A DNA stretch of 44,583 bases from Micromonospora sp. CB01531. GTDB taxonomy: Bacteria > Actinomycetota > Actinomycetes > Mycobacteriales > Micromonosporaceae. The notes beneath the pieces are model-generated. The model saw only the letters and a list, made by a program, of their open reading frames with translations. It had not been told where the DNA came from and did no database searches. Made by a program: the position numbers and the translations under genes. This document shows, one piece after another, positions 26,317 through 34,175 of the stretch (position 1 is the first letter of the stretch; the number at the start of each line of letters is the position of its first letter). The DNA lies in assembly GCF_001905095.1 (NCBI RefSeq), contig NZ_LWLS01000106.1, forward strand, positions 1-44,583, read 5' to 3'.

Positions 26317-26523
26317 TTACGTCGTCTGGTCAGATGGGGAGTCGGTACGGAGGCGGTGGAGGCCGGGTTGCCGGTCAAGCTCTTGCAGCGCCCACCACTC
26401 CATGGAGCAGGGGCCCGGCGTGCGGCAGTTGAGGCACCGGCGGTTTTCCTTGTGGGCCTCGACAACCAGCAGAGCCGTCGCGATGCGGTCACCCGGCCCG
26501 ATCGGCTCGTCCAGCCGGGTCAT
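26317..26523 (-). CDS. conserved small protein (68 aa)
   Basis: Begins at the ATG at 26523, overlapping the preceding stop (ATGA). Reads DEPIGPGDRIATALLVVEAHK and then a CxxC....C patch (RRCLNCRTPGPCSMEWWALQ) that could bind a metal. Function unknown. It is one of four small genes packed head to tail at the start of the GPP34/permease operon. Confidence 0.6.
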   Translation of the reverse strand: MTRLDEPIGPGDRIATALLVVEAHKENRRCLNCRTPGPCSMEWWALQELDRQPGLHRLRTDSPSDQTT

Positions 26524-26801
26524 GCCCGCGCCCTGTGCCGGGACAGGACGGACGTGCGGACCCGTAGCTCGACGCATGGCGGGTGTTCGTCGGTGGTGGC
26601 GTACTCGCACTGCGGCCGGTGCCCGATGACCCATGTCCACCGGCTGTTGGCCGGGCGTAGGCCGGACACCACCACGACGACATCGGTCCCGACGGGGAGG
26701 TCACCGCGGCCGGGTGTCCAGTCGTTGGCGGCGAGTTGCAGAAGCGTTCCGGCTGGCACTTCCAGCGGTTGGCGGTCCGGCAGCGCCAGCGAGCCAGTCA
26801 C
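26520..26801 (-). CDS. conserved small protein (93 aa)
   Basis: A beta-rich frame (LEVPAGTLLQLAANDW, VGTDVVVVVSGLRP, WTWVIGHRPQCEY). It overlaps both neighbours by 4 bp (ATGA type at each end), the best support that it is translated. I cannot name a family. Confidence 0.6.
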   Translation of the reverse strand: MTGSLALPDRQPLEVPAGTLLQLAANDWTPGRGDLPVGTDVVVVVSGLRPANSRWTWVIGHRPQCEYATTDEHPPCVELRVRTSVLSRHRARA

Positions 26802-27037
26802 CGCGAGGTCCTGTGGCGGTGCAGCAGCCGGGCCAGGGGTCCCGGCGGCATCGGCGCCGGTTGGGCCTCCCAGATCGCCCGGTTTGCGGCGGCGACCTCC
26901 TGCGGGTCGGCGCCGGTCGAGGTCGCCATGGTGAAGCCGTCGTGACGGCCGTAGAGGGTGGCCCCGTAGTCGGCCACGCCGAACGGGTTGTACGGATCAT
27001 CGGCACTGGCGGGGACAAACCACTTGATGCGCGCCAC
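26798..27037 (-). CDS. conserved small protein (79 aa)
   Basis: The GTG at 27037 is preceded by a strong AAGGAGG eight or so bases away, so I prefer it to the longer frame reaching 27151. The product (ARIKWFVPASADDPYNPFGV ... YGATLYGRHDGF) has a mixed strand/loop appearance and an Arg/His-rich tail. Function unknown; coupled to the next gene by a 4-bp overlap. Confidence 0.6.
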   Translation of the reverse strand: MARIKWFVPASADDPYNPFGVADYGATLYGRHDGFTMATSTGADPQEVAAANRAIWEAQPAPMPPGPLARLLHRHRTSR

Positions 27038-27156
27038 GGGCGCCACCTCCTTCCCGTGGGTGCGCGGCCGGGCCCTCCCCGGCACCGACCGCGCACCCGG
27101 CCGGTGGGGTGCAGGGGCCGCCGCCTGGGGGGACGAGACGGCCACCTGCACCCGGC

Positions 27157-27366
27157 TTATGTGCGGGGCTGATCCCGCAGGTACGTGGTGACCCGCTCCG
27201 CCGATTCCCGGGCGTGCTCAACGAGCGTGCGCAGCGGGGAGTTGGCGGGGCGGCTCAGCCATCGGGCGCTGTCGACCTGGTCCAGGCCGGCCAGAAGGAT
27301 GCGGGTTTCCTCAAGCGCGTGGTTGACGCGCTCCATCTCCCGGGCCATCTCAGCCGAGGTGCTCAT
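27157..27366 (-). CDS. small helical protein (69 aa)
   Basis: From ATG at 27366 it encodes an amphipathic helix-rich protein (EMAREMERVNHALEETRILL, then LRTLVEHARESAERVTTYLR) that may form a coiled coil. First gene of the minus-strand operon, reading away from the GntR gene across the inverted repeats. Function unknown. Confidence 0.6.
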   Translation of the reverse strand: MSTSAEMAREMERVNHALEETRILLAGLDQVDSARWLSRPANSPLRTLVEHARESAERVTTYLRDQPRT

Positions 27367-27390
27367 CCCTTGCCCCCTGGTGATCGTCAC

Positions 27391-27410
27391 CCAACGTTGC
27401 GTAACGTTGG
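27391..27410. promoter_or_regulatory. perfect inverted repeat, candidate operator
   Basis: CCAACGTT, GCGT, AACGTTGG: 8-bp perfect arms around 4 bp. It lies 25 bp upstream of the minus-strand operon's first start codon and within the divergent promoter region of the GntR gene. A dimeric regulator could bind it. Confidence 0.5.
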
Positions 27411-27415
27411 ATTCA

Positions 27416-27473
27416 TACCAACCATTGCAGTGGAATGAGACACAGTCAAGACCGCCGACTAGATTGGTTGGTA
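27416..27473. promoter_or_regulatory. paired TACCAACCA / TGGTTGGTA sites, candidate GntR operators
   Basis: TACCAACCA at 27416-27424 and its exact reverse complement TGGTTGGTA at 27465-27473 bracket 40 bp in the divergent promoter region. The second site is 16 bp before the GTG at 27490. GntR-family proteins of the HutC/UTRA branch often repress from such sites, so autoregulation plus control of the operon is likely (inference). Confidence 0.5.
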
Positions 27474-27489
27474 CGAAACGGTGGAAGGT

Positions 27490-28302
27490 GTGAGCGTGGC
27501 GCAGCCGAAGTACCGAAAGATCGCGGACGATCTACGTCATCGGATCGTCACCGGTGCACTGCGCGTGGGCGACCGGCTCCCGACCGAGCCGCAGCTCCAG
27601 GAGCAGTACGAGGCGTCGCGCAACACCGTCCGCGACGCGACGGCGGTGCTCGTCAACGAGGGCCTTGTCGAGCGGGTCCCGGGACGCAGCGGCGGCATGG
27701 TCGTGCGCGAGAAGGTGACGCTGACCTTCCACGCCCACCGCGCCGAAATGCGCCGCGCAAAGATGCCGGCCGGCCCGACCGGCGAGACGGACGCCTGGCG
27801 CTCCGAGGTCGAGAAGCAGGGGTACACGGCGTCGCAGGAGTTCCAGCTGACGATCGAAGTGCTCCCGCGCGACCTGGCCGAGCGATTGCACGTCGAGCCG
27901 GAGTCCGCGGCGGTGCTGCGCCGCTGTGTCCGGTTCATCAACGGTCAGCCGTCCTCGTTGCAGGACACGTACTACCCCATGGACCTGGCCAACGAGGTCC
28001 GCGAGCTGCTGTCGCCGAAGGACATCCCGCAGGGCACCACGCGGCTGCTCGCCGAACGCGGGTACCTGCAGACCGGCTACTACGACGAGTACGTCTCGCG
28101 GATGCCGAACCCCGAGGAGACGGCCTTGCTGGGTTTGCAGCGCGGCACACCGGTCCTGCTCCACATCCGCACCGGCTACACCGAGAGGCGTCCCGTCCGG
28201 GTGTCCATCAACGCGTTCGCTGGCGACCGGAACCGGATCGTCAGCACACACGGCGACGCCGCGGTCATCGCGAAGTTCCGGCCGGAGGAAGAGGAATCAT
28301 GA
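27490..28302 (+). CDS. GntR-family (HutC/UTRA) transcriptional regulator
   Basis: A 270-residue regulator. The winged helix-turn-helix occupies about residues 5-75 (RKIADDLRHRIVTGALRVGD, LPTEPQLQEQYEASRNTVRD, ALVNEGLVERVPGRSGG). A UTRA effector domain follows (ERLHVEPESAAVLRRCVRF, QDTYYPMDLANEV, and the closing LLHIRTGYTERRPVRVSIN). UTRA domains bind small ligands such as sugars, amino acids or their derivatives. The start is GTG 27490 or 27496, with GGAAGG just upstream. The stop overlaps the next start as ATGA. It is the likely regulator of both itself and the divergent permease operon. Confidence 0.9.
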   Translation: MSVAQPKYRKIADDLRHRIVTGALRVGDRLPTEPQLQEQYEASRNTVRDATAVLVNEGLVERVPGRSGGMVVREKVTLTFHAHRAEMRRAKMPAGPTGETDAWRSEVEKQGYTASQEFQLTIEVLPRDLAERLHVEPESAAVLRRCVRFINGQPSSLQDTYYPMDLANEVRELLSPKDIPQGTTRLLAERGYLQTGYYDEYVSRMPNPEETALLGLQRGTPVLLHIRTGYTERRPVRVSINAFAGDRNRIVSTHGDAAVIAKFRPEEEES

Positions 28303-28853
28303 TCATCACGCCTGCCCGGATGAGCGACGTCGAAGTCATCATGAGCTGGCGCCGCGAGCGCGTCGCCTGGCTCGCCACCCGGGGCGAAGAGCAGTGGTCA
28401 ATCCCGCTGCCCCGCTCCGCCGTGGCGTCGACCGTCTCCGCCGGGCAGACGTGGATGGTTTGGGACGGCGACGACCCGATCGCCACGATCACCCTGACCG
28501 CGTACGTCGACGTCGACAACCTGTGGAAGCCCGACCGCGACCCCGAGGCGCTGTGGTACCCGGAGGACGATCCGGCTGACGCCCTGTACGCGGCGAAGAT
28601 GATGATCCCGCTTTGCTACGCCGGCGAGAACCTGGGCGGCGAGATGCTGGACTGGGCCAGCGGCCGGGCGTACGAGGCGGGCCTGACGTGGCTGCGGCTG
28701 GACGCCTGGACCACCAACCCGCGGCTGCACGACTACTACCGCCGGCAGGGCTTCCGCCACGTCCGCACCGTGGAGTCCCGCGTGTCCGGCGCCTGCTTCG
28801 AGCGGGCGTCCCAGCCCTACACCAGCCACCGGTTGAAGACCGAGCTGAGCTGA
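28299..28853 (+). CDS. GNAT family N-acetyltransferase
   Basis: A 184-residue GNAT. Motif A spans MMIPLCYAGENLGGEMLDWA (loop ENLGGE, slightly atypical but Gly-rich) and motif B is TTNPRLHDYYRRQGFRHVRT. ATG at 28299 overlaps the GntR stop (ATGA) with GAGGAA upstream, so the two are co-translated. It is the third GNAT-like gene of this locus, but it is not closely similar to the pair at 22741-24023. The substrate is unknown. Confidence 0.85.
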   Translation: MIITPARMSDVEVIMSWRRERVAWLATRGEEQWSIPLPRSAVASTVSAGQTWMVWDGDDPIATITLTAYVDVDNLWKPDRDPEALWYPEDDPADALYAAKMMIPLCYAGENLGGEMLDWASGRAYEAGLTWLRLDAWTTNPRLHDYYRRQGFRHVRTVESRVSGACFERASQPYTSHRLKTELS

Positions 28854-28857
28854 CCCC

Positions 28858-29604
28858 TCAGTCGCCGAGGATGACGTCTCGGGCGGTCGAGGCCAGGGCG
28901 TGCTGCTCGTCGTAGCGCAGACCGATGCGGTTCCACGCGAAGAGCACGTGGTAGGCGAGCACCGCGCGTAGCCCTCGGGTCAGCCGACCGGTGCGGGCCA
29001 GGTCCCCGAGTGCGGCGCCGGCCGTCCGGAACCCGGCCATCCAGTCGCCAGCGAACGCCAGCGTTCCGCCGTTGAACAGCGGACTGTCCGGGGATGTGTC
29101 CACGGCCAGGAAGCGGGCCACGACAGCGGCAAGCTGCGCGGGCCGGGTCGGCGGCTGGTCGACCGGCCGGGCGGCGACGACCCGGGCCAACACGTCACCC
29201 TGTTCGAACCACTCCAGGCCAGCGGCGCGCAGCAGCGCGGTGCCCAGCAGCAGGGACAGCTCCTTGCGGCGGTCACGCTCGCCGGCGGCGCCGCACCGGT
29301 ACTCGAGCACCGACCGGCTGTCGTGGTGGAAGAGCTGGTGCGCCACGCGCATGCCGTCCAGGCCGCCGAACGCGTGCACCTCGGGCTCGTAGATCACCGG
29401 CACCCACTGACCGACGCTGTCTTCGGCCCGTAGGTACGCCAGTGACGCGGTGATAGCCGCGGTAGCGGCCTCCATCGGCTCGTCGGGGCCGGGCTGGTAG
29501 CGCAGTCGCCACCAGCCCATCTTGCGGATGAAGAACCAGGCGGCGATCACGCCGTACCGTTCGGCCTCGGCGAGCTGCCGCGCCAAGGTGGTCGCCACCG
29601 CCAA
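28858..29604 (-). CDS. thiopeptide-type bacteriocin biosynthesis protein (LanB C-terminal/SpaB-C-like), N-terminally disrupted
   Basis: A 248-residue product with the hallmarks of stand-alone LanB C-terminal (tRNA-glutamate elimination or RRE-associated) proteins: VIAAWFFIRKMGWWRLRY, YEPEVHAFGG and a His/Asp-rich LFHHDSRS. In frame, upstream codons continue the family N-terminus (GQLNVQVTDAGTELAVAT), back to an ATG at 29682 placed just after the lanC stop. Codon 13 from that ATG is TAG (29644-29646), where a Trp (TGG) is expected. Either the gene is inactivated by a nonsense change or translation restarts at the TTG at 29604. Its partner lanC is also broken. Confidence 0.75.
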   Translation of the reverse strand: MAVATTLARQLAEAERYGVIAAWFFIRKMGWWRLRYQPGPDEPMEAATAAITASLAYLRAEDSVGQWVPVIYEPEVHAFGGLDGMRVAHQLFHHDSRSVLEYRCGAAGERDRRKELSLLLGTALLRAAGLEWFEQGDVLARVVAARPVDQPPTRPAQLAAVVARFLAVDTSPDSPLFNGGTLAFAGDWMAGFRTAGAALGDLARTGRLTRGLRAVLAYHVLFAWNRIGLRYDEQHALASTARDVILGD

Positions 29605-29684
29605 CTCCGTGCCAGCGTCGGTGACCTGGACGTTGAGTTGCCCCTACGTGTCGCTGTCGACGTCCACGGCATTGCCTCCCATGG

Positions 29685-30310
29685 TCACGTGAGGAGCATG
29701 CAGGCGTCCCAGTCCGAGACGGGAGCATTCTGCGCGGCCGCAGTGTGCAGGGCCAGCACCACGCCGGCGTTCCCCTCCAATAGCCCGGTCTGCCCGTCGG
29801 TCAGGTCCTTTCCGGACAGTAGCGGCCCGGCCAGCTCCGCCAAGCGGTCGGCGACATGCGTTGTGCGAGCGTCCCGCGCGAAACGGGCCGCGACCTGGAG
29901 CAGCCCGGCCCAGCCGTGGCAGAGGCTGCCGTCGACGAGCAGCCCGAGCTGGCCGGGCGCTAGGCAGGCGGCCATGGCCCGCTCGGCGGTGTCGAGCAGC
30001 GCGGCGTCGTGCAGGGCGATCCCGGCCAGTTGCAGCGCGCGGGCGATCCCTGGGGGTGCCATAGCACCAGGACGGGCGGCCAGGCGCGTCCTGCGCGGGG
30101 CGGGGCCGGCCAGAGGCGTCGAGGGTGAGCCACTGCGGCCACCAAGGTCCGTCGGAGCGTCCTGCTGCCATGTGGTGAGGAAGGTGCTGACGCGGCGGAT
30201 CGCGGCGGCCGGCCCGTCGACCACCACACCGGCTGTCGCGGCGAAGCTGAGCAGGGCGAGCGGGCCGGTGATGCCGTGGGCATGCCAAGGTTGCCGTGTC
30301 CGGTCGGGAA
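29685..30310 (-). pseudogene. lanthionine synthetase C (LanC-like) remnant, frameshifted
   Basis: Conserved LanC pieces are spread over three frames. GHGNLGM (near 30280) should continue as MAHGITGPLALL, but one base is missing. AIRRVSTFLTTW is in a second frame, PWWPQWLTLDASG and SWCYGTP in a third, and GIARALQLAGIALHD to the end (LCHGWAGLLQ, LLEGNAGVVLALH) returns to the second. All three zinc ligands (Cys of WCYG; Cys and His of CHG) survive, but the N-terminal half of the 400-residue family is absent. The CCCCC run at the WCYGTP site suggests an inserted C. A real pseudogene is more likely than three sequencing errors. Confidence 0.75.
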
Positions 30311-30630
30311 GTCGGGCGTCACCCGGTTGCGACTACGCCCGGCTCGAGCGCGGCAAGCTCTCCGGAGCCTTGTCGCCGGGTCGGGTGGCGTCGGCGGACC
30401 GCTGATAGGGACCCGGCCACCCCGTCGTGGGTAGGTCTCTTCGTAACGTGGATGCCGGCTGTCCGGCGCTCTGACCAGCGGCCGAGTGACCACGATGGTG
30501 GTGAGGAGGCCACGCGTGGCAGCCCGAGACGCAGTGTGGCCGGCCGGCGAAGCGCGGCAGGAAGGTCGTGGAAATCTTGGACGGACGACCCCTGGACGCT
30601 GTGGGCAGCATGTGAGATCGACTGTTCGGT
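30311..30630. other. intergenic, no gene recognised
   Basis: The expected N-terminal half of the LanC gene is not found here. Frames are short and Arg/Pro-rich. Nothing functional is seen. Confidence 0.35.
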
Positions 30631-32781
30631 TCAGGCAAGGATCCTGCTGATGGTGTCGATGTCCCCGGTGGTGTGGGCGTGTAGTAGGGCGGCGAACTGG
30701 TCAGCGGGCAGGATCCGGATGCCCAGATGCTCGGCCTTGTCGGCTTTTGTGCCGGCGCCGTCGCCGACGACGACCATGTCGGTACGTTTGGACACCGATC
30801 CGGAGGGCTTTCCGCCGAGCGTTTCGACGGCCTCGTTTCCCTCGTTGCGGGTCAGGCCTGGGACGGTGCCGGTCACGACGACGGTCAGCGGGGTTCCGTC
30901 GGGCCTCTGCAGCGGGAGAGGACGGGCGGCTGCGCCGTCCGGGGCCGGGGCGGCGACGGCCGGGGCGCTGGGTTCGGTCAGGTTCACCCCGCGCGCGCCG
31001 AGTTTGTTGATCACGCTGGTCAGCTCGACCAGCTCGGCGGCGATGATGACAGCGCGTTCCGGGCCGACGCCCTCGACCTGTTGGAGGTTGTCGACGCTGG
31101 CGTCGAGCAGGGCCTGCATGGTGCCAAAGTGTCGGGCCAGCCGCCGGGACATGGACCGGCCGGTCATCCGTACCCCGAGGCCGGTCAGCACCCGCGACAA
31201 CGGACGGTCCTTCGATGCCTGAATGTTGGCTACCAGCTTGCCGGCGGAGATCTCACCCATCCTGTCGAGCGCGGCGAGGGTGGGCACGTCAAGGTCGTAC
31301 AGGTCGGCTGGGTCGGTCACGAGCTTGGCCGCCACCAGCACATTGATGATCTTGTCGCCGAGTCCTTCGATGTCCATCGAGTCGCGGGCGGCGTAGTACG
31401 CGAGGGACTCGTGCGCACCGCAGGCCCGACCGCGGGTGCAGCGCCACCGCTTCTGCGAGCGGTCAATGTCGCCGCCGCAGCGGGGACAGACCATCGGAGG
31501 TTCGAACGGCGCGGCGTCGGCCGGCCGGTCATCGAGCTTGGCACCGGTGACCTCGGGGATGACATCGCCGGCGCGGCGCACGAACACGGTGTCACCGGCC
31601 CGGACGTTACGGCGGACCAGGTCGTCGAAGTTGTGCAGAGTGGCGGAGGCGACGGTGACGCCACCGACGACGACCGGTTCGAGCACAGCGACCGGGGTGA
31701 TCACGCCGGTGCGGCCGACCTGGACCTCGATGCGCAGAAGTCGCGTGGTGCGGGTGTCGGCGGGAAACTTGTAGGCGATGCCCCACCGCGGTGCCCGGCT
31801 GGAGAAGCCGGCCCGGTCCCGGTCGGCGGGCTGGTCGGCCTTGATGACCGCCCCGTCCACCCCGAACCCCAGCTCCCCACGGCGGGAGCGCAGAGCCTCC
31901 ACCGCGGCGATGACCTCGTCGACGCTCGCGCACAGCGGCATCCCCGCCGCCGAGGTCGCGGTCGTCGCGACGCCGAGCCGCCCGACGCGGGCCATCGCCA
32001 CCGAGTGCGGCACCGGCTCACCGTCGGCGCCGTCGAGGCCGTGTACGGCGTACGCCAGAAACGACAGCGGCGCGTCGTAAGCGCGGTCCTGCGCGCGCAA
32101 AGTACCGGCCGCGGCGCTGCGGGGGTGCGCGAACGCCGGCTCGCCGTGACCGGTCCGCAGCACGTTGGCGGCGGCGAAGTCGGCGTCGGTCATGAACACC
32201 TCGCCGCGCACTTCTACCGTCAACGGTTCCGCCAGGCGGGCAGGCAACCCGACCGCCCGCCGGGCCTGCCCGGTTACATCCTCACCGGCCCGCCCGTCAC
32301 CGCGGGTGGCGACCAGGGTCAGCCGCCCGTCGACGTAACGGGCAGCGACCGCCAGACCGTCGATCTTCGGCTCGACCGTGTACCCACCGACCGGCCGGCC
32401 CAGCAACCGCTCCAGCCGGACGGCCCACTTGCGCAGCGTCTCCTCATCGAACACGTTGTCCAGGCTGAGCATCGGCGAGCTGTGCTCGACGTCGCCAATC
32501 ACACCGGCGCCGCCCGCGACCACCTCCGTCGGGGAGTCGTCGGCCTTCCACTCCGGGCGGGCGGCCTCGGTCGCGGCGACCCGCGCCAACAATGCGTCGT
32601 AGGTCGCATCGTCCATGACCATGCCCGGCCCGCTGTAGTACACCGCGGCGGCCGCCCGCACGTCGGCGATCGCTGACCGGTACGCCTGCACCGAATCGAA
32701 GGGCTCGGCGCGCGCGGCGTCAACGACCGGGTCGACGGCGTCGACCCGGTCGTCAAGACCTGTAACACCGGGGCTGGCCAT
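30631..32781 (-). CDS. ligA: NAD-dependent DNA ligase
   Basis: A 716-residue NAD+-dependent ligase. In order: domain Ia, the adenylation domain with KIDG (VEPKIDGLAV, Lys nucleophile near residue 130), RGDG and EVRGEVF motifs, an OB fold (GRTGVITPVAVLEPV), a four-Cys zinc finger (CPRCGG ... CTRGRACG), helix-hairpin-helix motifs (IEGLGDKI, VEGVGPERA) and a C-terminal BRCT domain (VVVTGTVPGLTRNEG). It seals nicks in replication and repair. A near-perfect AAGGAGG seven bases before the ATG at 32781 decides the start. Lying among accessory genes, it may be a second copy in the genome; the window cannot show that. Confidence 0.95.
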   Translation of the reverse strand: MASPGVTGLDDRVDAVDPVVDAARAEPFDSVQAYRSAIADVRAAAAVYYSGPGMVMDDATYDALLARVAATEAARPEWKADDSPTEVVAGGAGVIGDVEHSSPMLSLDNVFDEETLRKWAVRLERLLGRPVGGYTVEPKIDGLAVAARYVDGRLTLVATRGDGRAGEDVTGQARRAVGLPARLAEPLTVEVRGEVFMTDADFAAANVLRTGHGEPAFAHPRSAAAGTLRAQDRAYDAPLSFLAYAVHGLDGADGEPVPHSVAMARVGRLGVATTATSAAGMPLCASVDEVIAAVEALRSRRGELGFGVDGAVIKADQPADRDRAGFSSRAPRWGIAYKFPADTRTTRLLRIEVQVGRTGVITPVAVLEPVVVGGVTVASATLHNFDDLVRRNVRAGDTVFVRRAGDVIPEVTGAKLDDRPADAAPFEPPMVCPRCGGDIDRSQKRWRCTRGRACGAHESLAYYAARDSMDIEGLGDKIINVLVAAKLVTDPADLYDLDVPTLAALDRMGEISAGKLVANIQASKDRPLSRVLTGLGVRMTGRSMSRRLARHFGTMQALLDASVDNLQQVEGVGPERAVIIAAELVELTSVINKLGARGVNLTEPSAPAVAAPAPDGAAARPLPLQRPDGTPLTVVVTGTVPGLTRNEGNEAVETLGGKPSGSVSKRTDMVVVGDGAGTKADKAEHLGIRILPADQFAALLHAHTTGDIDTISRILA

Positions 32782-33980
32782 CGCCGACCTCCTTGAATTC
32801 GCGCTGCCCACGCCCGCGGCGGCGCGGCGCAGACTTGCCCGACTTGAGCTGACCTGCTGCACAAACTACTGCTCGGGTACGACATCGATGCCGTCATCAG
32901 GCGCGGGATCATGCCTACGCAGTTGGATCGGGATGGGCGTGGCGGTGGAGGTGGGCAAGGATCTGATCCCGGTCGGCGGTGGTTAGGGCCGGGCCGAGGA
33001 CCTATCGGGCGCGGGGATGGCCAGATACAGCTGCGAGACCTCGACGGCGATGCACGCTCACTGCTGCTGACCGAGCGCTGCCGCTCGCCAGCGATCCTCA
33101 CGCTCCGTACCCGCTCCTTCGTAGCGTGGGCGGCGGCAGGGCGGAGTGTGCTGATCTTCGTCGCACCGCAGCGGGTAAGGCCGTCGCCGGCATCATGATC
33201 ACGGCGCTTGCGATGTAGCGTCGAGGCAGCGGATCCGTCCACCATCTGCTTGGGCGGACCTACTGGGCGGCGGCGGTCACATGGTGCGGCGCTTGGAGCA
33301 GTGGTCGGCCGCAGGTTGTTATCTACGGCGCGCTGGCTAGTGGGCAGGCCGTCGTTGGGCCCACGCCCGAGACGCTCCGCCCGACAAGGCCCGCAGTTGT
33401 GCGCTGGCGATCCGCGGTGCTGGGGACATTGCCGAGCCCGGACGCCGGCCGGTGAGGTGATGCCGCTCCGTGGGCGCGCGCGTGTTTGGTTATGGATGGT
33501 TAAGGACGGTTCGTCGGACGTGTGCGTCCGGTCGTTCGGACGTGTACGTCCGGCCGTCTGGACGTGTGCGTCCGGCCGGTGGACAACCGGGGGGACGTGG
33601 ACGTCCTCCCGGTTATCCACAGGGTTGTGGACGTCGGTCGGGTGGCCGGGTTGCGGTTCGGCGACCGGGCCGAGGCTTGCCGGTAGTGGGCGGCGGCGGT
33701 GCGTCGCGAGGTCCCAGACGACGGGCCGGCGGTCCGCCGGCAGGAACGCCGTGCGGCGTTGGTCGCCGCGGCGGATGAGGCCGAGGCGTTCCAGCTCGTC
33801 CAGGTCGCGGCGCACGGATCGCACGGTCTTGCGGGCGTAGTGAGCGAGGCGTTCCTGGGAGGGGAACGCGGCACGGCCGGCCGCGTCGACGTGGTTGGCC
33901 AGGCCGATGAGGACGGCGAGGCACTGCGGTGGGACGTCCGGGGCGTGGCCGAGCGCCCACGAGACAGCTTCAATGCTCAT
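32499..33980 (-). CDS. HTH-domain protein of integrative elements (C-terminal half doubtful)
   Basis: From ATG 33980, the first 100 residues form a winged-helix module (SIEAVSWALGHAPDVPPQ, FPSQERLAHYARKTVRSVRR, ELERLGLIRRGDQRR, then RRPVVWDL) typical of replication- or transfer-associated HTH proteins in actinobacterial elements. A Pro/His/Arg-rich linker with short repeats follows, then CPQHRGSPAHNCGPCRAERL near residue 200, the usual C-terminal Cys patch of the family, which normally ends soon after. Here the frame runs on another 280 residues in low-complexity sequence and overlaps the first 283 bp of ligA. The original stop was probably lost, so the supported part is about 33340-33980. 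Confidence 0.6.
   Translation of the reverse strand: MSIEAVSWALGHAPDVPPQCLAVLIGLANHVDAAGRAAFPSQERLAHYARKTVRSVRRDLDELERLGLIRRGDQRRTAFLPADRRPVVWDLATHRRRPLPASLGPVAEPQPGHPTDVHNPVDNREDVHVPPVVHRPDAHVQTAGRTRPNDRTHTSDEPSLTIHNQTRARPRSGITSPAGVRARQCPQHRGSPAHNCGPCRAERLGRGPNDGLPTSQRAVDNNLRPTTAPSAAPCDRRRPVGPPKQMVDGSAASTLHRKRRDHDAGDGLTRCGATKISTLRPAAAHATKERVRSVRIAGERQRSVSSSERASPSRSRSCIWPSPRPIGPRPGPNHRRPGSDPCPPPPPRPSRSNCVGMIPRLMTASMSYPSSSLCSRSAQVGQVCAAPPRAWAARIQGGRRWPAPVLQVLTTGSTPSTRSLTPRAPSPSIRCRRTGQRSPTCGRPPRCTTAGRAWSWTMRPTTHCWRGSPRPRPPARSGRPTTPRRRWSRAAPV
33516..33581. repeat. three 22-bp imperfect tandem repeats
   Basis: Copies start at 33516, 33538 and 33560, each opening with GGACGTGTGCGTCCGG or GGACGTGTACGTCCGG, whose core is nearly palindromic (GGACGT..ACGTCC in the middle copy). 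They lie inside the HTH gene's linker. The 22-bp period is not a multiple of three, so each copy is read in a different frame. Confidence 0.7.
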
Positions 33981-34175
33981 GGCGGGGCGGAATCTCCAAT
34001 GTTCGTCAGGGGTTCACAGGGCGCCGCCGCCCGGAGCCCTGCGTGCGGCTGACGGGCGGAGATCGCGTGTGCGGAATCGCGGGTCGAGCAGCAGATGCCC
34101 CTGCTCCGGGCCGCGCCGCTGGGTGGCGGCCACGCTTGGCGTCGGCGTTGAGGCATCGACAGGGCCTACCGACGG

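Noticed and set aside
30727..32676. 649-residue open frame antisense to the DNA ligase
   Set aside because: It is a GC-rich shadow of ligA with no domain or ribosome site.
32860..33340. Possible small gene between ligA and the HTH protein (minus strand, fragments such as DRDQILAHLHRHAHPD)
   Set aside because: The plausible pieces are in different frames and too short to name; could be the decayed tail of the HTH gene.
33613..33621. Exact DnaA-box-like TTATCCACA
   Set aside because: A single copy inside the HTH gene, produced by the common PVDN codons of that family; no cluster or AT-rich region indicates an origin.
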